Shown here: in pieces, positions 1 through 15,488 of the stretch
Numbering within the stretch: the first letter of the stretch is position 1
Layout: every line of letters starts with the position of its first letter
Assembly: GCA_964016885.1 (NCBI GenBank)
Contig: OZ024742.1
Location: forward strand, 3,276,275-3,340,274
From: Eledone cirrhosa
Taxonomy: Eukaryota > Mollusca > Cephalopoda > Octopoda > Eledonidae
DNA: 64,000 nt
Direction of reading: 5' to 3'
Made by a program: the position numbers and the translations under genes
Notes under the pieces: generated by a model
The model's input: only the letters and a program-made list of their open reading frames with translations
Database searches by the model: none
Told to the model about the DNA's origin: nothing

Positions 1-1079
1 TTGAAGACAATAACGTTGAAGACATCAACGTTGATGACAGCAACGTTGAGGCAGCAACGTTGAAGACAACAACGTTGAAGACAACAACGTTGAAGGCAGC
101 AACGTTGAAGACAGCAACGTTGAAGACAGCAACGTTGAAGACAACAACGTTGAAGACAACAACGTTGAAGACAGCAACGTTTAAGACAGCAACGTTGAAG
201 ACAGCAACGTTAAAGACAACAAGGTTGAAGACAACAACGTTGAAGACAGCAACGTTGAAGACAACAACGTTGAAGACAGCAACGTTTAAGACAGCAACGT
301 TGAAGACAGCAACGTTAAAGACAACAAGGTTGAAGACAACAACGTTGAAGACAGCAACGTTGAAGACATCAACGTTGACGACAGCAACGTTGAAGACAAC
401 AACGTTGAAGACAGCAACGTTTAAGACAGCAACGTTGAAGACAGCAACGTTGAAGACAACAACGTTGAAGACAGCAACGTTGAAGACAGCAACGTTGAAG
501 ACAACAACGTTGAAGAAAACAACGTTGAAGACAACAACGTTGAAGACAGCAACGTTTAAGACAGCAACGTTGAAGACAACAACGTTGAAGACAACAACGT
601 TGAAGACAGCACCGTTGAAGACAACAACGTTGAAGACAGCAACGTTGAAGACAACAACGTTGAAGACAGCAACGTTTAAGACAGCAACGTTGAAGACAGC
701 AACGTTGAAGACAACAACGTTGAAGACAGCAACGTTGAAGACAGCAACGTTGAAGACAATAACGTTGAAGACAGCAACGTTGAAGACAGCAACGTTGAAG
801 ACAGCAGCGTTGAAGACAACAACGTTGAAGACAGCAACGTTGAAGACAAAAACGTAGAAGACAGCAACGTTGAAGACAACAACGTTGAAGACAGCAACGT
901 TGAAGACAACAACGTTGAAGACAGCAACGTTGAAGACAGCAACGTTGAAGACAACAACGTTGAAGAAAACAACGTTAAAGACAACAACGTTGAAGACAAC
1001 AACGTTGAAGACAGCAACGTTGAAGACAGCAACGTTGAAGACAACAACGTTGAAGAAAACAACGTTGAAGACAACAACG

Positions 1080-3431
1080 TTGAAGACAGCAACGTTTAAG
1101 ACAGCAACGTTGAAGACAACAACGTTGAAGACAACAACGTTGAAGACAACAACGTTGAAGACAACAACGTTGAAGACAGCAACGTTGAAGACAACAACGT
1201 TGAAGACAGCAACGTTGAAGACAACAACGTTGAAGACAGCAACGTTTAAGACAGCAACGTTGAAGACAGCAACGTTGAATACTACAACGTTGAAGACAAT
1301 AACGTTGAAGATAGCAAAGTTGAATACAACAACGTTGAAAAGAACGACGTTGTAGATAACAACGTTGAAGACAGCAACGTTGAAGATAACAAAGTTGAAG
1401 ACAATAACGTTGAAGACAATAACGTTGATGACAGCAACGTTGAGGCAGCAACGTTGAAGACAACAACGTTGAAGACAACAACGTTGAAGACAGCAACGTT
1501 GAAGACAGCAACGTTGAAGACAGCAACGTTGAAGACAACAACGTTGAAGACAGCAACGTTGAAGACAACAACGTTGAAGACAACAACGTTGAAGACAGCA
1601 ACGTTGAAGACAGCAACGTTGAAGACAGCAACGTTGAAGACAACAACGTTGAAGACAGCAACGTTGAAGACAGCAACGTTGAAGACAGCAACGTTGAAGA
1701 CAGCAACGTTGAAGACAACAACGTTGAAGACAGCAACGTTGAAGACAGCAACGTTTAAGATAGCAACGTTGAAGACATCAACGTTGAAGACAACAACGTT
1801 GAAGACAGCAACGTTGAAGACAGCAACGTTGAAGACAACAACGTTGAAGACAGCAACGTTGAAGACAGCAACGTTGAAGACAGCAACGTTGATGACAGCA
1901 ACGTTGAAGACAACAACGTTGAAGACAACAACGTTGAAGACAGTAACGTTTAAGACAGCAACGTTGAAGAAAGCAACGTTGAAGACAACAACGTTGAAGA
2001 CAGCAACGTTAAAGACTGTAACCTTGAAGACAACAACGCTGAAGACAGCAACGTTGAAGACAACATCGTTGAAGACAGCAACGTTGAAGACAACAACGTT
2101 GAAGACAACAACGTTGAAGACAACAACGTTGAAGACAACAACGTTGAAGACAGCAACGTTGAAGACAGCAACGTTGAAGACAACAACGTTGAAGACAACA
2201 ACGTTGAAGACAACAACGTTGAAGACAGCAACGTTGAAGACAACAACGTTGAAAAGAACGACGTTGTAGATAACAACGTTGAAGACAGCAACGTTGAAGA
2301 TAACAAAGTTGAAGACAATAACGTTGAAGACAATAACGTTGAAGACATCAACGTTGATGACAGCAACGTTGAGGCAGCAACGTTGAAGACAACAACGTTG
2401 AAGACAACAACGTTGAAGACAACAACGTCGAAGACAACAACGTTGAAAACAACATCATTGAAGACAAAAACGTTGAAGACAGCAACGTTGAAGGCAACAA
2501 CGTTGAAGATAACAACGTTGAATACAACAACGTTGAAGACAATAACGTTGAAGATAGCAAAGTTGAATACAACAACGTTGAAAAGAACGACGTTGTAGAT
2601 AACAACGTTGAAGACAGCTACGTTGAAGATAACAAAGTTGAAGACAATAACGTTGAAGACAATAACGTTGAAGACATCAACGTTGATGACAGCAACGTTG
2701 AGGCAGCAACGTTGAAGACAACAACGTTGAAGACAACAACGTTGAAGACAGCAACGTTGAAGACAGCAATGTTGAAGACATCAACGTTGAAGACAGCAAC
2801 GTTGAAGACAACAACGTTGAAGACAGCAACGTTGAAGACAACAACGTTGAAGACAGCAACGTTGAAGACAACAACGTTGAAGACAGCAACGTTTAAGACA
2901 TCAACGTTGAAGACAGCAACGTTGAAGACAACAACGTTGAAGACAGCAACGTTGAAGACAGCAACGTTGAAGACAACAACGTTGAAGACAGAAACGTTGA
3001 AGACAACAACGTTGAAGAAAACAACGTTGAAGACAACAACGTTGAAGACAACAACGTTGAAGACAGCAACGTTGAAGACAGCAACGTTGAAGACAACAAC
3101 GTTGAAGACAACAACGTTGAAGACAACAAAGTTGAAGACAACAACGTCGAAGACAACAACGTTGAAAACAACATCATTGAAGACAAAAACGTTGAAGACA
3201 GCAACGTTGAAGGCAACAACGTTGAAGATAACAACGTTGAATACTACAACGTTGAAGACAATAAACGTTGAAGATAGCAAAGTTGAATACAACAACGTTG
3301 AAAAGAACGACGTTGTAGATAACAAAGTTGAAGACAATAACGTTGAAGACAATAACGTTGAAGACATCAACGTTGATGACAGCAACGTTGAGGCAGCAAC
3401 GTTGAAGACAACAACGTTGAAGACAACAACG
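1080..3431. repeat. Higher-order repeat, first copy (2,352 bp)
   Basis: The order of AAC, AGC and rare variant units from about 1,080 is repeated from 3,432 at an offset of exactly 2,352 bp. For example, the segment 1,454-2,269 has the same translation as 3,806-4,621. The 2,352 offset then becomes 2,397 because the second copy has three extra 15-bp units near 4,765. Boundaries are read by eye and are good to about one or two units. Confidence 0.85.
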
Positions 3432-6173
3432 TTGAAGACAGCAACGTTTAAGACAGCAACGTTGAAGACAACAACGTTGAAGACAACAACGTTGAAGACA
3501 ACAACGTTGAAGACAACAACGTTGAAGACAGCAACGTTGAAGACAACAACGTTGAAGACAGCAACGTTGAAGACAACAACGTTGAAGACAGCAACGTTTA
3601 AGACAGCAACGTTGAAGACAGCAACGTTGAATACTACAACGTTGAAGACAATAACGTTGAAGATAGCAAAGTTGAATACAACAACGTTGAAAAGAACGAC
3701 GTTGTAGATAACAACGTTGAAGACAGCAACGTTGAAGATAACAAAGTTGAAGACAATAACGTTGAAGACAATAACGTTGATGACAGCAACGTTGAGGCAG
3801 CAACGTTGAAGACAACAACGTTGAAGACAACAACGTTGAAGACAGCAACGTTGAAGACAGCAACGTTGAAGACAGCAACGTTGAAGACAACAACGTTGAA
3901 GACAGCAACGTTGAAGACAACAACGTTGAAGACAACAACGTTGAAGACAGCAACGTTGAAGACAGCAACGTTGAAGACAGCAACGTTGAAGACAACAACG
4001 TTGAAGACAGCAACGTTGAAGACAGCAACGTTGAAGACAGCAACGTTGAAGACAGCAACGTTGAAGACAACAACGTTGAAGACAGCAACGTTGAAGACAG
4101 CAACGTTTAAGATAGCAACGTTGAAGACATCAACGTTGAAGACAACAACGTTGAAGACAGCAACGTTGAAGACAGCAACGTTGAAGACAACAACGTTGAA
4201 GACAGCAACGTTGAAGACAGCAACGTTGAAGACAGCAACGTTGATGACAGCAACGTTGAAGACAACAACGTTGAAGACAACAACGTTGAAGACAGTAACG
4301 TTTAAGACAGCAACGTTGAAGAAAGCAACGTTGAAGACAACAACGTTGAAGACAGCAACGTTAAAGACTGTAACCTTGAAGACAACAACGCTGAAGACAG
4401 CAACGTTGAAGACAACATCGTTGAAGACAGCAACGTTGAAGACAACAACGTTGAAGACAACAACGTTGAAGACAACAACGTTGAAGACAACAACGTTGAA
4501 GACAGCAACGTTGAAGACAGCAACGTTGAAGACAACAACGTTGAAGACAACAACGTTGAAGACAACAACGTTGAAGACAGCAACGTTGAAGACAACAACG
4601 TTGAAAAGAACGACGTTGTAGATAACAACGTTGAAGACAGCAACGTTGAAGATAACAAAGTTGAAGACAATAACGTTGAAGACAATAACGTTGAAGACAT
4701 CAACGTTGATGACAGCAACGTTGAGGCAGCAACGTTGAAGACAACAACGTTGAAGACAACAACGTTGAAGACAGCAACGTTGAAGACAACAACGTTGAAG
4801 ACAACAACGTTGAAGACAACAACGTCGAAGACAACAACGTTGAAAACAACATCATTGAAGACAAAAACGTTGAAGACAGCAACGTTGAAGGCAACAACGT
4901 TGAAGATAACAACGTTGAATACAACAACGTTGAAGACAATAACGTTGAAGATAGCAAAGTTGAATACAACAACGTTGAAAAGAACGACGTTGTAGATAAC
5001 AACGTTGAAGACAGCTACGTTGAAGATAACAAAGTTGAAGACAATAACGTTGAAGACAATAACGTTGAAGACATCAACGTTGATGACAGCAACGTTGAGG
5101 CAGCAACGTTGAAGACAACAACGTTGAAGACAACAACGTTGAAGACAGCAACGTTGAAGACAGCAATGTTGAAGACATCAACGTTGAAGACAGCAACGTT
5201 GAAGACAACAACGTTGAAGACAGCAACGTTGAAGACAACAACGTTGAAGACAGCAACGTTGAAGACAACAACGTTGAAGACAGCAACGTTTAAGACAGCA
5301 ACGTTGAAGACAGCAACGTTGAAGACAACAACGTTGAAGACAGCAACGTTGAAGACAGCAACGTTGAAGACAACAACGTTGAAGACAGAAACGTTGAAGA
5401 CAACAACGTTGAAGAAAACAACGTTGAAGACAACAACGTTGAAGACAACAACGTTGAAGACAGCAACGTTGAAGACAGCAACGTTGAAGACAACAACGTT
5501 GAAGACAACAACGTTGAAGACAACAAAGTTGAAGACAACAACGTCGAAGACAACAACGTTGAAAACAACATCATTGAAGACAAAAACGTTGAAGACAGCA
5601 ACGTTGAAGGCAACAACGTTGAAGATAACAACGTTGAATACTACAACGTTGAAGACAATAAACGTTGAAGATAGCAAAGTTGAATACAACAACGTTGAAA
5701 AGAACGACGTTGTAGATAACAAAGTTGAAGACAATAACGTTGAAGACAATAACGTTGAAGACATCAACGTTGATGACAGCAACGTTGAGGCAGCAACGTT
5801 GAAGACAACAACGTTGAAGACAACAACGTTGAAGACAGCAACGTTGAAGACAGCAACGTTGAAAACAGCAACGTTGAAGACAACAACGTTGAAGACAGCA
5901 ACGTTGAAGACAACAACGTTGAAGACAGCAACGTTGAAGACAAAAACGTAGAAGACAGCAACGTTGAAGACAACAACGTTGAAGACAGCAACGTTAAAGA
6001 CAACAACGTTGAAGACAGCAACGTTGAAGACAGCAACGTTGAAGACAACAACGTTGAAGAAAACAACGTTGAAGACAACAACGTTGAAGACAACAACGTT
6101 GAAGACAGCAACGTTGAAGACAGCAACGTTGAAGATAACAACGTTGAAGAAAACAACGTTGAAGACAACAACG
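3432..6173. repeat. Higher-order repeat, second copy
   Basis: This copy matches 1,080-3,431 unit for unit to about 5,830. It then carries extra material resembling 840-1,080 before the next copy begins near 6,174. Both copies share an extra A at 3,264 and 5,661 (ATAAACG), which shows common descent and not independent amplification. Confidence 0.8.
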
Positions 6174-8400
6174 TTGAAGACAGCAACGTTTAAAACAGCA
6201 ACGTTGAAGACAACAACGTTGAAGACAACAACGTTGAAGACAACAACGTTGAAGACAACACCGTTGAAGACAGCAACGTTGAAGACAACAACGTTGAAGA
6301 CAGCAACGTTGAAGACAACAACGTTGAAGACAGCAACGTTTAAGACAGCAACGTTGAAGACAGCAACGTTGAATACTACAACGTTGAAGACAATAACGTT
6401 GAAGATAGCAAAGTTGAATACAACAACGTTGAAAAGAACGACGTTGTAGATAACAACGTTGAAGACAGCAACGTTGAAGATAACAAAGTTGAAGACAATA
6501 ACGTTGAAGACAATAACGTTGATGACAGCAACGTTGAGGCAGCAACGTTGAAGACAACAACGTTGAAGACAACAACGTTGAAGACAGCAACGTTGAAGAC
6601 AGCAACGTTGAAGACAGCATCGTTGAAGACAACAACGTTGAAGACAGCAACGTTGAAGACAACAACGTTGAAGACAACAACGTTGAAGACAGCAACGTTG
6701 AAGACAGCAACGTTGAAGACAGCAACGTTGAAGACAACAACGTTGAAGACAGCAACGTTGAAGACAGCAACGTTGAAGACAGCAACGTTGAAGACAGCAA
6801 CGTTGAAGACAACAACGTTGAAGACAGCAACTTTGAAGACAGCAACGTTTAAGATAGCAACGTTGAAGACAGCAACGTTGACGACAACAACGTTGAAGAC
6901 AGCAACGTTGAAGACAGCAACGTTGAAGACAACAACGTTGAAGACAGCAACGTTGAAGACAGCAACGTTGAAGACAGCAACGTTGATGACAGCAACGTTG
7001 AAGACAACAACGTTGAAGACAGTAACGTTTAAGACAGCAACGTTGAAGAAAGCAACGTTGAAGACAACAACGTTGAAGACAGCAACGTTAAAGACAGTAA
7101 CCTTGAAGACAACAACGCTGAAGACAGCAACGTTGAAGACAACAACGTTGAAGACAGCAACGTTGAAGACAACAACGTTGAAGACAACAACGTTGAAGAC
7201 AACAACGTTGAAGACAACAACGTTGAAGACAACAACGTTGAAGACAGCAACGTTGAAGACAGCAACGTTGAAGACAACAACGTTGAAGACAACAACGTTG
7301 AAGACAACAACGTTGAAGACAGCAACGTTGAAGACAACAACGTTGAAAAGAACGACGTTGTAGATAACAACGTTGAAGACAGCAACGTTGAAGATAACAA
7401 AGTTGAAGACAATAACGTTGAAGACAATAACGTTGAAGACATCAACGTTGATGACAGCAACGTTGAGGCAGCAACGTTGAAGACAACAACGTTGAAGACA
7501 ACAACGTTAAAGACAGCAACGTTGAAGACAACAACGTTGAAGACAAAAACGTTGAAGACAGCAACGTTGAAGGCAACAACGTTGAAGATAACAACGTTGA
7601 ATACAACAACGTTGAAGACAATAACGTTGAAGATAGCAAAGTTGAATACAACAACGTTGAAAAGAACGACGTTGTAGATAACAACGTTGAAGACAGCTAC
7701 GTTGAAGATAACAAAGTTGAAGACAATAACGTTGAAGACAATAACGTTGAAGACATCAACGTTGATGACAGCAACGTTGAGGCAGCAACGTTGAAGAAAA
7801 CAACGTTGAAGACAACAACGTTGAAGACAGCAACGTTGAAGACAGCAATGTTGAAGACATCAACGTTGAAGACAGCAACGTTGAAGACAACAACGTTGAA
7901 GACAGCAACGTTGAAGACAACAACGTTGAAGACAGCAACGTTGAAGACAACAACGTTGAAGACAGCAACATTTAAGACAGCAACGTTGAAGACAGCAACG
8001 TTGAAGACAACAACGTTGAAGACAGCAACGTTGAAGACAGCAACGTTGAAGACAACAACGTTGAAAACAGCAACGTTGAAGACAACAACGTTGAAGAAAA
8101 CAACGTTGAAGACAACAACGTTGAAGACAACAACGTTGAAGACAGCAACGTTGAAGACAGCAACGTTGAAGACAACAACGTTGAAGACAACAACGTTGAA
8201 GACAACAACGTTGAAGACAACAACGTCGAAGACAACAACGTTGAAAACAACATCATTGAAAACAACGTTGAAAAGAACGACGTTGTAGATAACAACGTTG
8301 AAGACAGCAACGTTGAAGATAACAAAGTTGAAGACAATAACGTTGAAGACAATAACGTTGAAGACATCAACGTTGATGACAGCAACGTTGAGGCAGCAAC
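6174..8400. repeat. Higher-order repeat, third, more diverged copy
   Basis: The variant order resembles the two preceding copies at an offset of about 2,742 bp. It has unit losses (near 7,540 and 8,260) and substitutions, such as GTTGACGAC at about 6,889 where the earlier copies have GTTGAAGAC. It is the oldest-looking of the three copies. Confidence 0.7.
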
Positions 8401-8999
8401 GTTGAAGACAACAACGTTGAAGACAACAACGTTGAAGACAGCAACGTTGAGGACAGCAACGTTGAAGACAGCAACGTTGAAGACAACAACGTTGAAGACA
8501 GCAACGTTGAAGACAACAACGTTGAAGACAACAACTTTGAAGACAGCAACGTTGAAGACAGCAACGTTGAAGACAGCAACGTTGAAGACAACAACGTTGA
8601 AGACAGCAACGTTGAAGACAGCAACGTTGAAGACAGCAACGTTGAAGACAGCAACGTTGAAGACAACAACGTTGAAGACAGTAACGTTTAAGACAGCAAC
8701 GTTGAAGAAAGCAACGTTGAAGACAACAACGTTGAAGACAACAACGTTGAAGACAGCAACGTTGAAGACAGTAACGTTGAAGACAACAACGCTGAAGACA
8801 GCAACGTTGAAGACAACAACGTTGAAGACAGCAACGTTGAAGACAACAACGTTGAAGACAACAACGTTGAAGACAACAACGTTGAAGACAACAACGTTGA
8901 AGACAGCAACGTTGAAGACAGCAACGTTGAAGACAACAACGTTGAAGACAACAACATTGAAGACAACAACGTTGAAGACAGCAACGTTGAAGACAACAA

Positions 9000-11900
9000 C
9001 GTTGAAGACAACAACGTTGAAGACAGCAACGTTGAAGACAGCAACGTTGAAGACAGCAACGTTGAAGACAACAACGTTGAAGACAGCAACGTTGAAGACA
9101 GCAACGTTGAAGACAGCAACGTTGAAGACAGCAACGTTGAAGACAACAACGTTGAAGACAGCAACGTTGAAGACAGCAACGTTTAAGATAGCAACGTTGA
9201 AGACAGCAACGTTGAAGACAACAACGTTGAAGACAGCAACGTTGAAGACAGCAACGTTGAAGACAACAACGTTGAAGACAGCAACGTTGAAGACAGCAAC
9301 GTTGAAGACAGCAACGTTGAAGACAACAACGTTGAAGACAACAACGTTGAAGACAACAACGTTGAAGACAGTAACGTTTAAGACAGCAACGTTGAAGAAA
9401 GCAACGTTGAAGACAACAACGTTGAAGACAGCAACGTTGAAGACAGTAACGTTGAAGACAACAACGCTGAAGACAGCAACGTTGAAGACAACAACGTTGA
9501 AGACAGCAACGTTGAAGACAACAACGTTGAAGACAACAACGTTGAAGACAACAACGTTGAAGACAACAACGTTGAAGACAGCAACGTTGAAGACAGCAAC
9601 GTTGAAGACAACAACGTTGAAGACAACAACGTTGAAGACAACAACGTTGAAGACAGCAACGTTGAAGACAACAACGTTGAAGACAGCAACGTTGAAGAAA
9701 ACAACGTTGAAGACAGCAACGTTGAAGACAACAACGTTGAAGACAACAACGTTGAAGACAACAACGTTGAAGACAACAACGTTGAAGACAACAACGTTGA
9801 AGACAACAACGTCGAAGACAACAACGTTGAAAACAACATCATTGAAGACAAAAACGTTGAAGACAGCAACGTTGAAGGCAACAACGTTGAAGATAACAAC
9901 GTCGAATACAACAACGTTGAAGACAATAACGTTGAAGATAGCAAAGTTGAATACAACAACGTTGAAAAGAACGACGTTGTAGATAACAACGTTGAAGACA
10001 GCTACGTTGAAGATAACAAAGTTGAAGACAATAACGTTGAAGACAATAACGTTGAAGACATCAACGTTGATGACAGCAACGTTGAGGCAGCAACGTTGAA
10101 GACAACAACGTTGAAGACAACAACGTTGAAGACAGCAACGTTGAAGACAGCAACGTTGAAGACAACAACGTTGAAGAAAACAACGTTGAAGACAACAACG
10201 TTGAAGACAACAACGTTGAAGACAGCAACGTTGAAGACAGTAACGTTGAAGACAACAACGCTGAAGACAGCAACGTTGAAGACAACAACGTTGAAGACAG
10301 CAACGTTGAAGACAACAACGTTGAAGACAACAACGTTGAAGACAACAACGTTGAAGACATCAACGTTGAAGACAGCAACGTTGAAGACAGCAACGTTGAA
10401 GACAACAACGTTGAAGACAACAACGTTGAAGACAACAACGTTGAAGACAGCAACGTTGAAGACAACAACGTTGAAAAGAACGACGTTGTAGATAACAACG
10501 TTGAAGACAGCAACGTTGAAGATAACAAAGTTGAAGACAATAACGTTCAAGACAATAACGTTGAAGACATCAACGTTGATGACAGCAACGTTGAGGCAGC
10601 AACGTTGAAGACAACAACGTTGAAGACAGCAACGTTGAAGAAAACAACGTTGAAGACAGCAACGTTGAAGACAGCAACGTTGAAGACAACAACGTTGAAG
10701 ACAACAACGTTGAAGAAAACAACGTTGAAGACAACAACGTTGAAGACAACAACGTTAAAGACAACAACGTCGAAGACAACAACGTTGAAAACAACATCAT
10801 TGAAGACAAAAACGTTGAAGACAGCAACGTTGAAGGCAACAACGTTGAAGATAACAACGTTGAATACAACAACGTTGAAGACAATAACGTTGAAGATAGC
10901 AAAGTTGAATACAACAACGTTGAAAAGAACGACGTTGTAGATAACAACGTTGAAGACAGCTACGTTGAAGATAACAAAGTTGAAGACAATAACGTTGAAG
11001 ACAATAACGTTGAAGACATCAACGTTGATGACAGCAACGTTGAGGCAGCAACGTTGAAGACAACAACGTTGAAGACAACAACGTTGAAGACAGCAACGTT
11101 GAAGACAACAACGTTGAAGACAACAACGTTGAAGACAACAACGTTGAAGACAACAACGTTGAAGACAGCAACGTTGAAGACAGCAACGTTGAAGACAGCA
11201 ACGTTGAAGACAACAACGTTGAAGACAGCAACGTTGAAGACAGCAACGTTGAAGACAGCAACGTTGAAGACAGCAACGTTGAAGAAAACAACGTTGAAGA
11301 CAGCAACGTTGAAGACAGCAACGTTGAAGACAACAACGTTGAAGACAGTAACGTTTAAGACAACAACGTTGAAGAAAGCAACGTTGAAGACAACAACGTT
11401 GAAGACAGCAACGTTGAAGACAGTAACGTTGAAGACAACAACGCTGAAGACAGCAACGTTGAAGACAACACCGTTGAAGACAGCAACGTTGAAGACAACA
11501 ACGTTGAAGACAACACCGTTGAAGACAGCAACGTTGAAGACAACAACGTTGAAGACAAAAACGTTGAAGACAACAACGTTGAAGACAACAATGTTGAAGA
11601 CAGCAACGTTGAAGACAGCAACGTTGAAGACAACAACGTTGAAGACAACAACGTTGAAGACAACAGCGTTGAAGACAATAACGTTGAAGACAAAAATGTT
11701 GAAGACAGCAACGTTGAAGACAACAACGTTGAAAAGAACGACGTTGTAGATAACAACGTTGAAGACAGCAACGTTGAAGATAACAAAGTTGAAGACAATA
11801 ACGTTGAAAACAATAACGTTGAAGACATCAACGTTGATGACAGCAACGTTGAGGCAGCAACGTTGAAGACAACAACGTTGAAGACAACGACGTTGAAGAC

Positions 11901-14900
11901 AACAACGTTGAAGACAGCAACGTTGAAGACAGCAACGTTGAAGACAACAACGTTGAAGACAGCAACGTTGAAGACAACAACGTTGAAGACAACAACGTTG
12001 AAGACAGCAACGTTGAAGACAGCAACGTTGAAGACAACAACGTTGAAGACAGCAACGTTGAAGACAGCAACGTTGAAGACAGCAACGTTGAAGACAACAA
12101 CGTTGAAGACAGCAACGTTGAAGACAGCAACGTTGAAGACAGCAACGTTGAAGACAACAACGTTGAAGACAGCAACGTTGAAGACAGCAACGTTGAAGAC
12201 AACAACGTTGAAGACAGCAACGTTGAAGACAGCAACGTTGAAGACAGCAACGTTGAAGACAACAACGTTGAAGACAACAACGTTGAAGACAACAACGTTG
12301 AAGACAGCAACGTTGAAGACAGCAACGTTGAAGACAGCAACGTTGAAGACAACAACGTTGAAGACAGCAACGTTGAAGACAACAACGTTGAAGACAGCAA
12401 CGTTGAAGACAGCAACGTTGAAGACAGCAACGTTGATGACAGCAACGTTGAAGACAACAACGTTGAAGACAACAACGTTGAAGACAGTAACGTTTAAGAC
12501 AGCAACGTTGAAGAAAGCAACGTTGAAGACAACAACGTTGAAGACAGCAACGTTAAAGACAGTAACCTTGAAGACAACAACGCTGAAGACAGCAACGTTG
12601 AAGACAACAACGTTGAAGACAGCGACGTTGAAGACAACAACGTTGAAGACAACAACGTTGAAGACAACAACGTTGAAGACAACAACGTTGAAGACAACAA
12701 CGTTGAAGACAGCAACGTTGAAGACAGCAACGTTGAAGACAACAACGTTGAAGACAACAACGTTGAAGACAACAACGTTGAAGACAGCAACGTTGAAGAC
12801 AACAACGTTGAAAAGAACGACGTTGTATATAACAACGTTGAAGACAGCAACGTTGAAGATAACAAAGTTGAAGACAATAACGTTGAAGACAATAACGTTG
12901 AAGACATCAACGTTGATGACAGCAACGTTGAGGCAGCAACGTTGAAGACAACAACGTTGAAGACAACAACGTTAAAGACAGCAACGTTGAAGACAACAAC
13001 GTTGAAGACAACAACGTTGAAGACAACAACGTCGAAGACAACAACGTTGAAAACAACATCATTGAAGATAACAACGTTGAATACAACAACGTTGAAGACA
13101 ATAACGTTGAAGATAGCAAAGTTGAATACAACAACGTTGAAAAGAACGACGTTGTAGATGACAACGTTGAAGACAGCTACGTTGAAGATAACAAAGTTGA
13201 AGACAATAACGTTGAAGACAATAACGTTGAAGACATCAACGTTGATGACAGCAACGTTGAGGCAGCAACGTTGAAGACAACAACGTTGAAGACAGCAACG
13301 TTGAAGACAGCAATGTTGAAGACATCAACGTTGAAGACAGCAACGTTGAAGACAACAACGTTGAAGACAGCAACGTTGAAGACAACAACGTTGAAGACAG
13401 CAACGTTGAAGACAACAACGTTTAAGACAGCAACGTTTAAGACAGCAACGTTGAAGACAGCAACGTTGAAGACAACAACGTTGAAGACAGCAACGTTGAA
13501 GACAGCAACGTTGAAGACAACAACGTTGAAGACAGCAACGTTGAAGACAACAACGTTGAAGAAAACAACGTTGAAGACAACAACGTTGAAGACAACAACG
13601 TTGAAGACAGCAACGTTGAAGACAGCAACGTTGAAGACAACAACGTTGAAGACAACAACGTTGAAGACAACAACGTCGAAGACAACAACGTTGAAAACAA
13701 CATCATTGAAGACAAAAACGTTGAAGACAGCAACGTTGAAGGCAACAACGTTGAAGATAACAACGTTGAATACTACAACGTTGAAGACAATAACGTTGAA
13801 GATAGCAAAGTTGAATACAACAACGTTGAAAAGAACGACGTTGTAGATAACAACGTTGAAGACAGCAACGTTGAAGATAACAAAGTTGAAGACAATAACG
13901 TTGAAGACAATAACGTTGAAGACATCAACGTTGATGACAGCAACGTTGAGGCAGCAACGTTGAAGACAACAACGTTGAAGACAACAACGTTGAAGACAGC
14001 AACGTTGAAGACAGCAACGTTGAAAACAGCAACGTTGAAGACAACAACGTTGAAGACAGCAACGTTGAAGACAACAACGTTGAAGACAACAACTTTGAAG
14101 ACAGCAACGTTGAAGACAGCAACGTTGAAGACAGCAACGTTGAAGACAACAACGTTGAAGACAGCAACGTTGAAGACAGCAACGTTGAAGACAGCAACGT
14201 TGAAGACAGCAACGTTTAAGACAGCAACGTTGAAGACAGCAACGTTGAAGACAACAACGTTGAAGACAGCAACGTTGAAGACAGCAACGTTGAAGACAAT
14301 AACGTTGAAGACAGCAACGTTGAAGACAGCAACGTTGAAGACAGCAACGTTGAAGACAACAACGTTGAAGACAACAACGTTGAAGACAACAACGTTGAAG
14401 ACAGCAACGTTGAAGACAGCAACGTTGAAGACAGCAACGTTGAAGACAACAACGTTGAAGACAGCAACGTTGAAGACAACAACGTTGAAGACAACAACGT
14501 TGAAGAAAACAACGTTGAAGACAGCAACGTTGAAGACAGCAACGTTGAAGACAACAACGTTGAAGACAACAACGTTGAAGACAACAACGTTGAAGACAGC
14601 AACGTTGAAGACAGCAACGTTGAAGACAACAACGTTATAGACAACAACGTTGAAGACAGCAACGTTGAAGAAAACAACGTTGAAGACAACAACGTTGAAG
14701 ACAGCAACGTTGAAGAAAACAACGTTGAAGACAACAACGTTGAAGACAGCAACGTTGAAGACAGCAACGTTGAAGACAACAACGTTGAAGACAACAACGT
14801 TGAAGAAAACAACGTTGAAGACAGCAACGTTGAAGACAGCAACGTTGAAAAAAACAACGTTGAAGACAACAACGTTGAAGACAGCAACGTTGAAGACAAC

Positions 14901-15488
14901 AACGTTGAAGACAATAACGTTGAAGACAACAACGTTGAAGACAGCAACGTTGAAGAAAACAACGTTGAAGACAGCAACGTTGAAGACAGCAACGTTGAAG
15001 ACAACAACGTTGAAGACAACAACGTTGAAGAAAACAACGTTGAAGACAGCAACGTTGAAGACAACAACGTTGAAGACAGCAACGTTGAAGACAACAACGT
15101 TGAAGACAGCAACGTTTAAGATAGCAACGTTGAAGACAACAACGTTGAAGACAGCAACATTGAAGACAGCAACGTTGAAGACAACAACGTTGAAGACAGC
15201 AACGTTGAAGACAGCAACGTTGAAGACAGCAACGTTGAAGACAACAACGTTGAAGACAGCAACGTTTAAGACAGCAACGTTGAAGACAGCAACGTTGAAG
15301 ACAACAACGTTGAAGACAGCAACGTTGAAGACAGCAACGTTGAAGACAACAACGTTGAAGACAGCAACGTTGAAGACAACAACGTTGAAGACAACAACTT
15401 TGAAGACAGCAACGTTGAAGACAGCAACGTTGAAGACAGCAACGTTGAAGACAACAACGTTGAAGACAGCAACGTTGAAGACAGCAAC
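9000..15488. repeat. 6.4-kb super-repeat, first copy
   Basis: From about 9,001 the sequence recurs at an offset of 6,488 bp. For example, 10,002-10,550 and 16,490-17,038 have identical translations. The offset falls to 6,398 after a 90-bp (six-unit) loss and to 6,383 after a 15-bp loss. Apart from whole-unit gains and losses I saw only isolated substitutions between copies. Confidence 0.85.
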